DNA of 64,000 bases from Indolivaga macrotermitis (GCF_900128985.1 NZ_FQUC01000004.1:124001-188000); one strand, 5' to 3'. Shown: positions 47,592-57,703, numbered from the stretch's first letter. Notes: a model not told the origin generated them from the sequence alone. Numbers and translations: made by a program.

Positions 47592-50519
47592 ATGGAATCA
47601 AAACACCATTACACCGGTTTAACCGATGACCAAGTCAAAGAGAGTCGCCTAAAGCATGGCGAGAACATCTTGACTCCCCCTGAAAAAGAACCATTGTGGA
47701 AGCTTTTTCTCGAAAAATTCGAAGATCCCATTATTCGTATTTTACTTATAGCAGCATTCATCTCTTTAGGGATCGCTATTGTAAATCATGTGACCGGAAA
47801 GGGACTTCATTACGAAGAAACAATTGGTGTTTTCTGTGCTATATTTTTAGCTACGGGTGTTGCCTTTTGGTTCGAAGTTGATGCTAACAAAAAGTTCGAT
47901 GTGCTGAACCAAGTCAACGACGACGACCTAATAATGGTAATCCGCAATAACAATGTTTGCCAGGTTCCGAAGCGTGAAATTGTTGTAGGTGATATCGTAC
48001 TGCTTGAAATAGGAAACGAAGTGCCTGCCGACGGAGAGTTACTCGATGCGGTAACCATGCAAATGGATGAGTCGTGCCTTACCGGAGAACCGAGTATCGA
48101 CAAAACAACTGATCCGAACGAGTTCGAAGAAGGGGTAACTTATCCATCCAACTGGGTTTTGCGTGGAACGAAAGTTATCAACGGACACGGAACTATGCGT
48201 GTAAGTAAGGTAGGTGATGCGACCGAATTCGGGCAAGTTGCCGAAAAAGCAGCCGAAATGGTTGAAGGCGAAACACCTTTGAACCGTCAGCTCGACTCTC
48301 TTGCTAAGTTTATCGGAGTAGTAGGTATGGTTCTGGCCGCACTTACTTTTTCGGTACTATTCATTAAGGATATATTTCTGGGGACCAACGACTATTCTTT
48401 AGGTCAATTAGGTTTAGTCGGCGCTGTTATTATAGGGGGTATTGTTGCACTTATCAAAGTATGGATGCCTATTCTTTACGATGCATACGACCTGATGGGT
48501 AAAGATAAAGAAATGCCCGCCAGTGTTGAAAACGGCGGCTGGCTTAAATGGATCGGTATCGGCGCGATAACCTTTGCTGTTCTGGCCGGTGTAGGATTTC
48601 TATTCGGAGTGAATCCTCTGCTACCCGAATCGTGGGTATCGTTGGAAACGGCAGGGCACATCCTTCAATACTTCATGGTAGCAGTAACCTTGGTAGTGGT
48701 TGCCGTACCCGAAGGATTACCGATGAGTGTAACCCTTAGCCTTGCCTTAAGTATGCGCCGCATGCTTAAAGCGAACAACCTTGTACGTAAAATGCACGCC
48801 TGCGAAACAATGGGTGCCACTACTGTTATTTGTACTGATAAAACGGGTACATTGACTCAAAACCAAATGCAGGTTGCACAAACTAATTTTTATGGGTTGA
48901 ACGAGCAATCAATCGATGACAGCGATGCCTGTAAAATGGTTGTAGAAAATATTGCAACAAACTCTACTGCCTTCCTTGATTTTTCTGACCCTGCGAAAGC
49001 CAAAGCTTTAGGTAACCCTACCGAAGGGGCTTTACTTCTATGGCTAAACAGTAAAAACATCAACTATCTGACAGAGAGAGAAAACACACCGATTGTAGAA
49101 CAACTACCCTTCTCTACCGAACGTAAATACATGGCAACAATCGTAAGATCGAATGCTTTGGGCGGCGGAAAGAAAATTGTATATATAAAAGGTGCTCCCG
49201 AAATTGTTTTGGCCAAATGTTCTCATATACAAACATCGACAAAAAATGTTCCTCGAGAAGATATGCAAAAGCAGATCGAAGAGCAATTGCTCCAATACCA
49301 GAATCAGGCTATGCGTACTTTAGGTTTCGCATACCAGATTGTGGACGATAATACATCTATCGATTCTCTTTCCAACGATTTAATATTTCAGGGTATTACC
49401 GCGATATCCGATCCTGTCCGTCCGGACGTTCCGGATGCGGTTAATGACTGTTTGAATGCCGGAATCGGTGTGAAAATTGTTACAGGCGACACATATGCTA
49501 CCGCCCGTGAAATTGGCCGTCAGATCGGAATCTGGAAGGATTCGGAAGATTCGGATCTGAATATTATAACCGGACCCGACTTCGAAGCATTGTCTGACGA
49601 AGAAGCCTTGAAGAGAGTGACACACCTCAAAATAATGTGTCGTGCACGTCCTACGGACAAGCAACGATTGGTTTCGCTATTGAAACAATCAGGTGAAATT
49701 GTGGCCGTAACAGGTGATGGAACAAATGATGCTCCGGCCCTTAACCATGCCGATGTAGGCCTTTCGATGGGATCGGGAACTTCGGTTGCTAAAGAAGCCA
49801 GTGATATTACCCTGCTCGACGATTCATTCAGCAGTATTGCTACAGCTGTAATGTGGGGACGTTCTTTGTATAAAAACATACAACGGTTCATCTTATTCCA
49901 ACTCACGATTAATGTGGCTGCATTACTTCTTGTATTCTTAGGATCGATATTCGGTCACGAGCTTCCTCTGACTGTAACACAAATGCTTTGGGTCAATCTG
50001 ATCATGGATACATTTGCTGCAGGAGCATTAGCTTCATTGCCTCCTAATCCGAACGTAATGAAAGAGAAACCGAGAAAAAATACGGACTTTATCATATCTC
50101 CTCCAATGCGTAAACATATTCTCTTTACCGGAATTTTGTTTGTAATCGTATTGATGGGTATGTTATTCTACTTCAACAACCCGGTTAATCTGGATTCATT
50201 CTTTGGCTATGTTGATGGAGACAAGTTCAAGTATTTCCTTTCGTACTTCTTTACAGTGTTCGTGATCCTTCAATTCTGGAACATGTTTAACGCAAAAGCT
50301 TTCGGCACAGGTAAATCTGCTTTCGCCGGCATGGGGCAAAGCCTCGGCTTTATCTCGGTAGCATGTATCATTCTGGTAGGTCAGATACTTATCGTTACAT
50401 TTGGTGGAGATGTATTCCGTACTGTTCCTTTACAAATCAAAGATTGGCTGATCATACTTGGGGTTACATCTGTAGTTCTTTGGGTTGGCGAGTTTTTCAG
50501 ATTATTCAGCAAAAAATAA
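47592..50519 (+). CDS. Calcium-translocating P-type ATPase (PMCA/SERCA-like)
   Basis: 975 residues. N-terminal cation ATPase domain, actuator motif LTGEP, phosphorylation site DKTGTLT with D416, membrane motif VAVPEGLP (type II calcium pumps) and hinge motif TGDGTNDAPAL. It exports calcium at the cost of ATP. Between membrane helices 3 (about 238-262) and 4 (about 355-380) there is an insert of about 90 residues with two more hydrophobic stretches (LGLVGAVIIGGIVALIKVW and IGIGAITFAVLAGVGFLFG), which is long for the family. Monocistronic. Confidence 0.92.
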   Translation: MESKHHYTGLTDDQVKESRLKHGENILTPPEKEPLWKLFLEKFEDPIIRILLIAAFISLGIAIVNHVTGKGLHYEETIGVFCAIFLATGVAFWFEVDANKKFDVLNQVNDDDLIMVIRNNNVCQVPKREIVVGDIVLLEIGNEVPADGELLDAVTMQMDESCLTGEPSIDKTTDPNEFEEGVTYPSNWVLRGTKVINGHGTMRVSKVGDATEFGQVAEKAAEMVEGETPLNRQLDSLAKFIGVVGMVLAALTFSVLFIKDIFLGTNDYSLGQLGLVGAVIIGGIVALIKVWMPILYDAYDLMGKDKEMPASVENGGWLKWIGIGAITFAVLAGVGFLFGVNPLLPESWVSLETAGHILQYFMVAVTLVVVAVPEGLPMSVTLSLALSMRRMLKANNLVRKMHACETMGATTVICTDKTGTLTQNQMQVAQTNFYGLNEQSIDDSDACKMVVENIATNSTAFLDFSDPAKAKALGNPTEGALLLWLNSKNINYLTERENTPIVEQLPFSTERKYMATIVRSNALGGGKKIVYIKGAPEIVLAKCSHIQTSTKNVPREDMQKQIEEQLLQYQNQAMRTLGFAYQIVDDNTSIDSLSNDLIFQGITAISDPVRPDVPDAVNDCLNAGIGVKIVTGDTYATAREIGRQIGIWKDSEDSDLNIITGPDFEALSDEEALKRVTHLKIMCRARPTDKQRLVSLLKQSGEIVAVTGDGTNDAPALNHADVGLSMGSGTSVAKEASDITLLDDSFSSIATAVMWGRSLYKNIQRFILFQLTINVAALLLVFLGSIFGHELPLTVTQMLWVNLIMDTFAAGALASLPPNPNVMKEKPRKNTDFIISPPMRKHILFTGILFVIVLMGMLFYFNNPVNLDSFFGYVDGDKFKYFLSYFFTVFVILQFWNMFNAKAFGTGKSAFAGMGQSLGFISVACIILVGQILIVTFGGDVFRTVPLQIKDWLIILGVTSVVLWVGEFFRLFSKK

Positions 50520-50537
50520 ATCAAGAAAATCATAGAA

Positions 50538-50573
50538 TAAAAACGAGATTGTCAGATGGCAATCTCGTTTTTG
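50538..50573. terminator. Bidirectional terminator after the calcium ATPase gene
   Basis: AAAACGAGATTG (50540-50551) pairs with CAATCTCGTTTT (50560-50571), with T and A runs on either side. It lies between convergent genes. Confidence 0.92.
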
Positions 50574-50586
50574 TTTCATCCTTTAT

Positions 50587-51621
50587 TTAGTTTTTATCGG
50601 ATTCCAGCTTTTTAATATACTCTGACGGGGTAATACCTTCGGTCTGTTTAAATACTTTATTAAATGTAGACTGATGCTTAAAACCCGAAGATGTATAAAT
50701 GTGTCTCATCGTATATTTATTGTGATAGTCATCCTGTAGCATATTCTTAACTTTATTGACCCTGTGTGTATTTATAAACACATTAAAATTGACTCCCTCT
50801 TTTATTTTTATAGCTTTAGAAATATACGTTACATTGGTATTGAGAACTATAGCTAATTGGGATATGGTAAATTCTGAATCGCAATAAGGTTTCGTTTTTT
50901 CAAAATAGCGTATTATATTCTGATATATTTTGTCATACTTTTCTTTGTCTGTCTCCTTTCCCTCTTCTATGACCTGATGCTCCTGAATATGGACAGGTTC
51001 TGTATTTACTAGCTCTTTTATTCTTATCTGATAAATCTTATTCATATAATACGAGAAAAAGAACACCAGATACAAGCAACTCAATATAGTCATCATATTA
51101 ACTATAAGCAATTGCTTCCGGGTGCATACTAAAGTAAATCTCTCTGGAACCATGGGGACTACAACGAATATCATACAAATAAAGAACAGCACATATATAC
51201 ACCAATATATGGTAGTACGGTTTGTAAAAAATAATCCGGAAGCGAGAAGAAGCAATAGATACCAAAAAAACGCCGTAACCCGTCCTATTTGCCAAAACAG
51301 TGTCACCATTGGAAACAGGGCTATCGATATAAATATAAAATATATCGGAATCAACGAACGTATCGATTCATATTTTAACCTATACGGTATAAAAAACAAG
51401 AACAAATGAAACATAGTATAGAAGCCTGTAAGATAGTTAAGCGGCTCTATATTCTCATAAAAATACAAGACAGTAAATGAGAAAAGAATAACTATAATAG
51501 AACAAACATATTTAAAGCAAACTTCCTTTAGTAATTCGTTCGAAACAGAATATACCTCAAAAAGCCTGCCATCTTCGGGCTCCGACAATAAGTGTTTTAT
51601 TTTATTTACAAAATGTTTCAT
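50587..51621 (-). CDS. Membrane-bound AraC-family transcription regulator
   Basis: 344 residues. Five or six hydrophobic helices in residues 35-205, a linker, then an AraC-type double helix-turn-helix domain (about 240-340: FTISQLAIVLNTNVTYISKAIK and GFKHQSTFNKVFKQTEGITPSEYIKKL). The membrane part suggests that it senses an envelope or small lipophilic signal. It lies next to a surface protein gene, a likely but unproven target. An inverted repeat stands about 70 bp upstream. Confidence 0.85.
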   Translation of the reverse strand: MKHFVNKIKHLLSEPEDGRLFEVYSVSNELLKEVCFKYVCSIIVILFSFTVLYFYENIEPLNYLTGFYTMFHLFLFFIPYRLKYESIRSLIPIYFIFISIALFPMVTLFWQIGRVTAFFWYLLLLLASGLFFTNRTTIYWCIYVLFFICMIFVVVPMVPERFTLVCTRKQLLIVNMMTILSCLYLVFFFSYYMNKIYQIRIKELVNTEPVHIQEHQVIEEGKETDKEKYDKIYQNIIRYFEKTKPYCDSEFTISQLAIVLNTNVTYISKAIKIKEGVNFNVFINTHRVNKVKNMLQDDYHNKYTMRHIYTSSGFKHQSTFNKVFKQTEGITPSEYIKKLESDKN

Positions 51622-52035
51622 CCACTAGCAGTTCTATTATGTGAGGTGAAAAATATTTATGAATGCTCTCTAATCGCTATAAAAAAATCTTCCCCTGAAC
51701 TTTTTCAGTAAAGAAATTAAGTTCTAGGGAAGTTTAATATTCTCAGTAAAAAATATACTCGTTTAATTCTATACGCTTATTTTCTTTTAAGAAGGAATAA
51801 CGTCTATATTTTTTCATCTATCCTATTTTTTATCGGGTCTAGCTTTTGGTTAGGTATAGAAATTCATCGAAATACAATTAATCAAAAATCACAGACTAAC
51901 CTAAAAGCAAACGAAACAAATAAAAAAATATGAATACACAAAATTAAACAGATTCTTTTAGCTATAATTTTAACATTTATAAGACAAGAGATTGTTAATT
52001 AACTTTTTTTCAAATACTAGCAGAATGAAATATCA
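51622..52035. other. Intergenic region with an inverted repeat
   Basis: 414 bp, AT-rich. TCCCCTGAAC (51691-51700) pairs with GTTCTAGGGA (51721-51730) with two mismatches, about 70 bp before the regulator start. It could be an operator or leader hairpin. No gene is seen. Confidence 0.45.
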
Positions 52036-53814
52036 TCAATGCGGGTTTATCCCACTGATTGCGGCTTTCTTTACAGCCCATGCCACAGCATTCAATTCTA
52101 AAGCCGCATTATACACTAATTGATTATAACCTGTAGATGTACCCGGACCATACGATTTTGATCTGGGGAATCCCGAATTGGTATACAATGCCGGCCAACC
52201 ATCTGATCCCATATATGTATAAGTAGAAGCTACACTATCTCCAATGTAGAAGAAGTTTTTACCTTCATTATACCACACAATAGAATAAGCTGTATCTACG
52301 GGACTTGACAATGATGATTTTTTCGCTGAAGCGGCGGTACAAACCTGTACAGAGTTAGGAGGCAGTGAAGTCATAATAACTGAGCCTGACGATGCATTAT
52401 CCTCTCCCCAATATTTTCCGGACAGATTACCAAAGGGGCCATTTATAACCGGATCACCCGGACTTACAGCAATCAGATACACATCATCATCTCCATCTGT
52501 TACTTGAGCCTGGGCTGTAGCCATGTTAAATACACCGCTCATTAGAATATTTACGGCAGATGCTGTATTATCAGAAGATCCGTATATTACGCATCCACCT
52601 TTGTTAATATAGTTAATCAATGCACTGGTAATTTCTGCCGTAGGTGCTGCTCCATAAGCAAAGTACAAAACCACATCAGGCTGCTTTCCTCCATATCCGT
52701 TATTAAGATAACCTGCTGCTGTACCAACAGCAGCCGTAGACCATAATTGGGTAAATGATTCTATCTTTACAGTACCACCTGTACCAAAACTGACCCCGCC
52801 GTTAGTTAGAGCATTGATACGATGATCACTGGCCCAAGAGTAGTCACCGGTTCCAATAATAGCATAAGTCATAGCCGGCAATGTCATAGGGATAGTAACC
52901 GAACACGTATTGCTTCCTTCGGGTGTATTGGCATTGATAGTCATTTCAAAGTTGGTATTAACAGTAGGCGTACCTGTTCCAACCAATGTAACCTGAGTAT
53001 TTCCTGCAACGGTAAAATTTCCGGAAGCACTAAAGCTGATGCCATTAATTTTAGGAGTAGTTATCAAATAAGACCCTGGTGTAGTTACACTTACATTTAA
53101 CGTTACTGTTTGTCCGGTCAGAGCCGTACCTTTCAGATACTTTCCGTTTGCCAGGGCACTGGAACAATTCAATGCATATATGGCAACCGCCGACCCTACT
53201 GTAATTGTCGGTGTACATCCTGTTTCCAAGGTTATGCCATCAAAAGAAAGAATATCTGTCCCTACATTTACAGGCTTACCCTGACAAGGAATATTTATCT
53301 GTTGCAGGCCTGTTTCGAGAACTACTGATGAAAAGAAGAAGTTGTATCCATTCCCTGTTGTTACAGAAATAGTATATGATCCGGCTTTTTGTACATCAAC
53401 TACGAGCGATAAGTAATGGCTTGCATCTACAGACACTCCTTCAATATAGTTTCCATATACTGTAATATTCGAACAAAGCAGAGGTTTAAATTCTGCTTTA
53501 CCCATAGCGCCACAGACACTCTTCCATTCGGTTTCGTTTATATTCCAGAAATTATAACAATCCTCGTCTGTGTTAAATACAAGAATACTGTTCACTTCCT
53601 TTTTCTCAGCGTCCGACATCCCCGTCAGAATAGCATCTCTTTCGTCTTGGGTTACTCTCGGAATCATTATTCCTTTACTTTTATCCGTAGAAAGTGTTGT
53701 CGCGTCCAATACTGTTTTCGGGTGGGGCGTTTCGGTATTTATCCCTACTTGAGCATTAAGTAATGTGATTGATATAAACAACCAAGCAAAAAAAACAATT
53801 AATCTTTTTTTCAT
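52036..53814 (-). CDS. Large exported protein with QVGINT start and GATase-like C-terminal region
   Basis: 592 residues. Signal peptide (ends LLNA), QVGINTETPHPKTVLDA and then KGIMIPRVTQDERDAI, a start common to many Bacteroidota surface proteins. Residues about 110-315 look like two or three beta-sandwich modules. Residues about 315-590 alternate strands and helices (PDVVLYFAYGAAPTAEI, INYINKGGCVIYGSSDN, KNFFYIGDS) and recall a glutamine-amidotransferase-like Rossmann fold; this is a weak call. The gene has its own promoter and is near a membrane AraC regulator. Confidence 0.7.
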   Translation of the reverse strand: MKKRLIVFFAWLFISITLLNAQVGINTETPHPKTVLDATTLSTDKSKGIMIPRVTQDERDAILTGMSDAEKKEVNSILVFNTDEDCYNFWNINETEWKSVCGAMGKAEFKPLLCSNITVYGNYIEGVSVDASHYLSLVVDVQKAGSYTISVTTGNGYNFFFSSVVLETGLQQINIPCQGKPVNVGTDILSFDGITLETGCTPTITVGSAVAIYALNCSSALANGKYLKGTALTGQTVTLNVSVTTPGSYLITTPKINGISFSASGNFTVAGNTQVTLVGTGTPTVNTNFEMTINANTPEGSNTCSVTIPMTLPAMTYAIIGTGDYSWASDHRINALTNGGVSFGTGGTVKIESFTQLWSTAAVGTAAGYLNNGYGGKQPDVVLYFAYGAAPTAEITSALINYINKGGCVIYGSSDNTASAVNILMSGVFNMATAQAQVTDGDDDVYLIAVSPGDPVINGPFGNLSGKYWGEDNASSGSVIMTSLPPNSVQVCTAASAKKSSLSSPVDTAYSIVWYNEGKNFFYIGDSVASTYTYMGSDGWPALYTNSGFPRSKSYGPGTSTGYNQLVYNAALELNAVAWAVKKAAISGINPH

Positions 53815-53991
53815 AAAAAATATACAATGTTGACTTTACTAAAAAATCTAGTTTTACAGAATATTACAAAAATTTACTTACAAGCTTAATTGATTGTTGC
53901 AAACCAAGGTATTGCCTCAACATATTTACACATATTATTATTCATACCAAGTTATTATAAAAGAGACTGTGAATCATTATAATTGATGTTA

Positions 53992-54024
53992 CAAACGTAT
54001 ATAAACCATTTTATATGTCAAAAA
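53992..54024 (-). promoter_or_regulatory. Promoter of the 592-residue exported protein gene
   Basis: On the minus strand TTTTTG (-33), exactly 19 bp, then TACGTTTG (-7). The untranslated leader would be about 170 nt. Confidence 0.7.
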
Positions 54025-54394
54025 TTTAAAAGTTGGAAACAGATGCTTTTTTCAAAATATCAAATTCAACTCATTGCATTCTCTTGCACACTCAAACAGC
54101 ACAAAATCAAATACTAAAATAAGTGAAATACGCAATATCGCTTATCAATATATTTTTAAGAAAAGGAGATAGAAGATAAAAAACAGCCCACCTAACACCC
54201 TATTATAGCATACGACATAAACAGACACATGCGCAGCTTTTCATCCTAAGCAAATAGATACTAAAATAGAATACATTAAATCATTTAGAGATATTTATAC
54301 AACAAACACAATCATTAAGAAACAAATACAGCCAAACACAAACTTTTTAACAAAATTATTTTATGAAATATTTTCATATAAAAAACAAATAACA

Positions 54395-54402
54395 TACATT
54401 TG
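54395..54402 (+). promoter_or_regulatory. -7 box of the OMP-PII-Amt operon
   Basis: TACATTTG fits TAnnTTTG. A weak -33 (TTTTC) stands 19 bp upstream. It lies 92 bp before the first start codon. Confidence 0.55.
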
Positions 54403-54494
54403 CATAAAAATAAGTCATTTTGATAACTTATTTTAAATTAAACTTTCAAAAAGACAGTATAATTAATATATTAACATCTTTAAGCACAATTAAA

Positions 54495-55217
54495 ATGAAA
54501 AACAAAAAGGCTGTTTTAGGTTTGGTTATTTTATTTATTCTATCAGTTGGGAAAACGTCTGCACAACCAGATTCCCCAGTTAGTGTTAATTTATCAGGCG
54601 ACCTCGTCAGTAGCTATGTCTGGCGAGGTTTTAAACAAGCAGGAGCTAGTGTACAACCTGCTTTATCTGTGTCAGCCAAAGGTTTTACATTAGGTGCATG
54701 GGGTTCGACAGATATTGCCGGAAACGATAAGAAAGAGGTCGACTTCTATCTGTCTTATGCCGCTTCGGGATTCGCCTTAACAGTTACTGATTACTGGTGG
54801 GATGGCGAAGGAGCACACAGGTATTTCAGCGGTCCCAACGATGGTTATACAGGACATTCTCTCGAAACAAGTCTGGCGTATACCTTTCCTCAATCTTTTC
54901 CTTTAAGTATTGCATGGAATACATTTGTTCTTGGCAAGGGTAATAAAAAAGCAAATGGCGACAATGCATTTTCTACCTATGTCGAAGTAGCATATCCCTT
55001 TTCTGTTCAAGGAGTCGATTTCAAAGTCGCCACAGGTTTTACACCTTGGGAGAGCCCTATTTATCCTACCGACAAGTTCAAATTCACATCTATTCAGGTA
55101 GGAGCATCCAAAGTAGTCCAGATTAACGACCGTTTCAGTGTTCCTGTTTTCGCTAATATTATAGCCAATCCGGCACAAGAAGATATACATTTTGTATTTG
55201 GGATCACTATCCGGTAA
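54495..55217 (+). CDS. Outer membrane beta-barrel protein linked to ammonium uptake genes
   Basis: 240 residues from ATG at 54495. Signal peptide (ends TSA), then an alternating-strand pattern (SYVWRGFKQAGASVQPALSVSAKGFTLGAWGS, VDFYLSYAASGFALTVTDYWW) and a terminal strand FVFGITIR typical of outer membrane barrels. It lies 35 bp before a PII gene and then amt. This suggests a channel made when nitrogen is scarce (inference from context). Confidence 0.8.
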   Translation: MKNKKAVLGLVILFILSVGKTSAQPDSPVSVNLSGDLVSSYVWRGFKQAGASVQPALSVSAKGFTLGAWGSTDIAGNDKKEVDFYLSYAASGFALTVTDYWWDGEGAHRYFSGPNDGYTGHSLETSLAYTFPQSFPLSIAWNTFVLGKGNKKANGDNAFSTYVEVAYPFSVQGVDFKVATGFTPWESPIYPTDKFKFTSIQVGASKVVQINDRFSVPVFANIIANPAQEDIHFVFGITIR

Positions 55218-55252
55218 CTTTTTGTAATTCATAAACTAAAAATAAAATCCGT

Positions 55253-55606
55253 ATGAAAAAAATCGAAGCTATTATCCGCAAATCGAAATTTAATGAAGTA
55301 CGCAAGGCTCTGCACGAAGCAGATATTGACTTCCTTTCGTGGTGGGATGTTAAAGGTCAGGGTGATGCCAAACAAGGCCTCATATTCAGAGGAATCGCTT
55401 ACGATATTAATGCTATCGACCGTATTTATATCTCTTTTGTGGTAAGGAATATAAATGTAGAAAAATCGATCAAGGCAATTCTGGATTCTGCCTATACCGG
55501 CGAAAGTGGTGATGGACGAATATTCGTTTCCAGTATCGAACAGTCTATCCGTATCCGCACAGGAGATCATGGAGATGAATCGCTTTACAACAAGGACGAA
55601 GAATAA
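55253..55606 (+). CDS. glnK: PII-family nitrogen regulator
   Basis: 117 residues. PII fold: KKIEAIIRKSKFNEVRKAL, the T-loop GLIFRGIAYD with Y50 at the place of E. coli Y51, then TGESGDGRIFVSSIEQSIRIRTG. The T-loop after this tyrosine is shorter and unlike the usual MVDFLPK. It senses 2-oxoglutarate and ATP/ADP and typically blocks Amt. It stands 57 bp before amt, the classical pairing. Confidence 0.93.
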   Translation: MKKIEAIIRKSKFNEVRKALHEADIDFLSWWDVKGQGDAKQGLIFRGIAYDINAIDRIYISFVVRNINVEKSIKAILDSAYTGESGDGRIFVSSIEQSIRIRTGDHGDESLYNKDEE

Positions 55607-55663
55607 AATTCCGTAAAATATCAAGTTATCATATCCATTTTTAGAAAAATACAATTAGTTATT

Positions 55664-57013
55664 ATGAAAAAAAGACTCGCTAAATATATCGCCTTAGGCG
55701 GCTTATTACTGTGTTCGCCCCTATTGGCTGCACAAGAAGTTATTACGGAAACTGCACCTACTTTAAATTCGGGTAACACAGCATGGATTATTGTTGCTAC
55801 TGTACTGGTACTGATGATGACTATACCGGGACTGGCATTCTTTTACGGAGGACTTGTCCGTCAAAAAAACGTACTGAGTATTATGATGCAATGTCTTATA
55901 CTGACAGCCGTTATCAGCATCGAATGGGTTATTATTGGTTATAGCTGGGTTTTCGGTACCGGATTTATGGACGGCAGTAGTTTAGGTGCTATCATAGGTG
56001 GGCTCGACAAAGTCTTTTTACGGGGAATTACGCTCGACACATTGACAGCCGGAGACATTCCCGAGTTGCTTTTTGCTATGTTTCAGTGTATGTTTGCAGT
56101 TATCACGCCCGCTCTTATTATCGGTGCATTTGCCGAAAGGATAAAATTTTCGGGATTCTTACTATTTTCGGTACTATGGGCTCTGTTCATCTATAACCCA
56201 ATGGCACACTGGGTGTGGGGCGGCGGTTGGATGCAACAAATGGGAGCTATAGACTTTGCCGGAGGTACTGTAGTACATATCAATGCCGGTATTTCGGCTC
56301 TGGTTATGGCTATTATGATCGGGCGGCGCAAAGGCTACCGTACTACAGGTCATCCTGTTACACCTCACAACATTCCGTTTGTAGTAATAGGCACTTCTTT
56401 GCTTTGGTTGGGCTGGATCGGATTCAATGCCGGTAGCGGACTCGCTGCCGACGGATTAGCTGCCAATGCATTGCTAGTAACACATTTTGCGACTGCGGCT
56501 GCCGCCGTTACATGGATGTCACTGGAATGGATTATCAATAAAAAACCAACCATAGTTGGCATTTGTACAGGAGCTGTAGCTGGTTTGGTAGCCATCACAC
56601 CGGCAGCAGGCACAGCTGATGTATTCGGTGCATTATTTATAGGACTTATAGCTTCAGCCATCTGTTATATTATGGTTGCTTATGTTAAACCTAAATTGAA
56701 ATATGACGATTCTCTGGATGCATTTGGTGTACACGGTATAGGTGGACTCGTCGGAGCTATTCTTACTGGAGTATTTGCTACCCAATTTATTACCGGAGCA
56801 GAAGGTGTGCAAGGTGCGTTATATGGCGACTGGCACCAGCTTTGGATACAGGTTATTGCTAGTGCTGCATCAATAGCATATAGTGCTGTAGGTACAATTA
56901 TCTTATTCTTTATTGTAAATAAGACTGTTGGGCTAAAAGTCACTAAAGAAGAAGAAGCAATCGGACTGGATATTTCTCAACATGGTGAGATCGCTTATAG
57001 TGAAGATGAATAA
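55664..57013 (+). CDS. amt: Ammonium transporter
   Basis: 449 residues. Signal peptide, then 11 membrane helices. The pore histidines are in GGTVVHINAGISAL and DAFGVHGIGGLVGAIL. The signature AHWVWGGGWMQQMGAIDFAGG is intact. It is a trimeric channel for ammonium at the inner membrane, controlled by the adjacent PII protein. Confidence 0.96.
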   Translation: MKKRLAKYIALGGLLLCSPLLAAQEVITETAPTLNSGNTAWIIVATVLVLMMTIPGLAFFYGGLVRQKNVLSIMMQCLILTAVISIEWVIIGYSWVFGTGFMDGSSLGAIIGGLDKVFLRGITLDTLTAGDIPELLFAMFQCMFAVITPALIIGAFAERIKFSGFLLFSVLWALFIYNPMAHWVWGGGWMQQMGAIDFAGGTVVHINAGISALVMAIMIGRRKGYRTTGHPVTPHNIPFVVIGTSLLWLGWIGFNAGSGLAADGLAANALLVTHFATAAAAVTWMSLEWIINKKPTIVGICTGAVAGLVAITPAAGTADVFGALFIGLIASAICYIMVAYVKPKLKYDDSLDAFGVHGIGGLVGAILTGVFATQFITGAEGVQGALYGDWHQLWIQVIASAASIAYSAVGTIILFFIVNKTVGLKVTKEEEAIGLDISQHGEIAYSEDE

Positions 57014-57104
57014 AGCTGATGCGGAAATTACGTTTATGATCATTTCGCATTATTAAAATATCCGCTTTGGTGTTAATATAGCGAATTTTAAGTTAATCAG
57101 CTGG

Positions 57105-57141
57105 GGCAGCGTGCAAGTGATTGTACGCTGCCTGTTTTTTT
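57105..57141 (+). terminator. Terminator after amt
   Basis: GGCAGCGTGCAA pairs with TTGTACGCTGCC around a GTGA loop, followed by a T-run (57134-57141). Confidence 0.9.
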
Positions 57142-57194
57142 AGATCTCTTTACCTGAAATTAATTAAAAGGATGCCACAATTAAAATAAATTCC

Positions 57195-57202
57195 TATATT
57201 TG
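57195..57202 (+). promoter_or_regulatory. Promoter -7 box of cassette C2
   Basis: TATATTTG, 40 bp before U1 as in C1. The -33 box is not recognisable in this copy. Confidence 0.7.
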
Positions 57203-57234
57203 CCACATCAAACAACCCTTTACAAATAAGGAAT

Positions 57235-57369
<135 letters not shown>

Positions 57370-57489
57370 GCATCACTTGCGTTAACTAAACAGAATTTTT
57401 CTAAAATACAAATTTTTCTATTGTGTCAAAACGACGGGACATTTTTTTATGCCTTCGTTTACATCGTCATATATATCCATTTTCTAATA

Positions 57490-57619
57490 AGTTGGCTGGG
57501 CAGACTGTGTCCGGTAGCATCATTGTTGTTTTGTTGTCGTTCGAATACTATTGCGGATAACAGATCATGCTTTGGTCAACTGACTTATGCAGCAGGGTGC
57601 AGTAGATGCACTTTGCTGC
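57490..57619 (+). promoter_or_regulatory. Structured leader element U2 of cassette C2
   Basis: AGTTGGC (57490-57496) pairs with GTCAACT (57575-57581). The invariant core is at 57520-57546. Hairpin GCAGCAGGGTGCA with TGCACTTTGCTGC at 57589-57619. A further hairpin (57661-57677) lies 27 nt before the start codon. Confidence 0.78.
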
Positions 57620-57703
57620 TTTATTTTACACAAAACAAACAACTCTTTATAAAAACAACAAGGGAGCCTATGGCCCTAAAAACAACAACTCAAGTAAATG
57701 ATA

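Larger units (their letters stand above)
53815..54494. other. AT-rich divergent promoter region
   Basis: 680 bp between the large exported protein gene and the nitrogen group. It contains a well-formed leftward promoter (53992-54024) and a rightward -7 box (54395-54402). No gene is seen; an in-frame TTG at 54420 is not a credible start. Confidence 0.6.
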
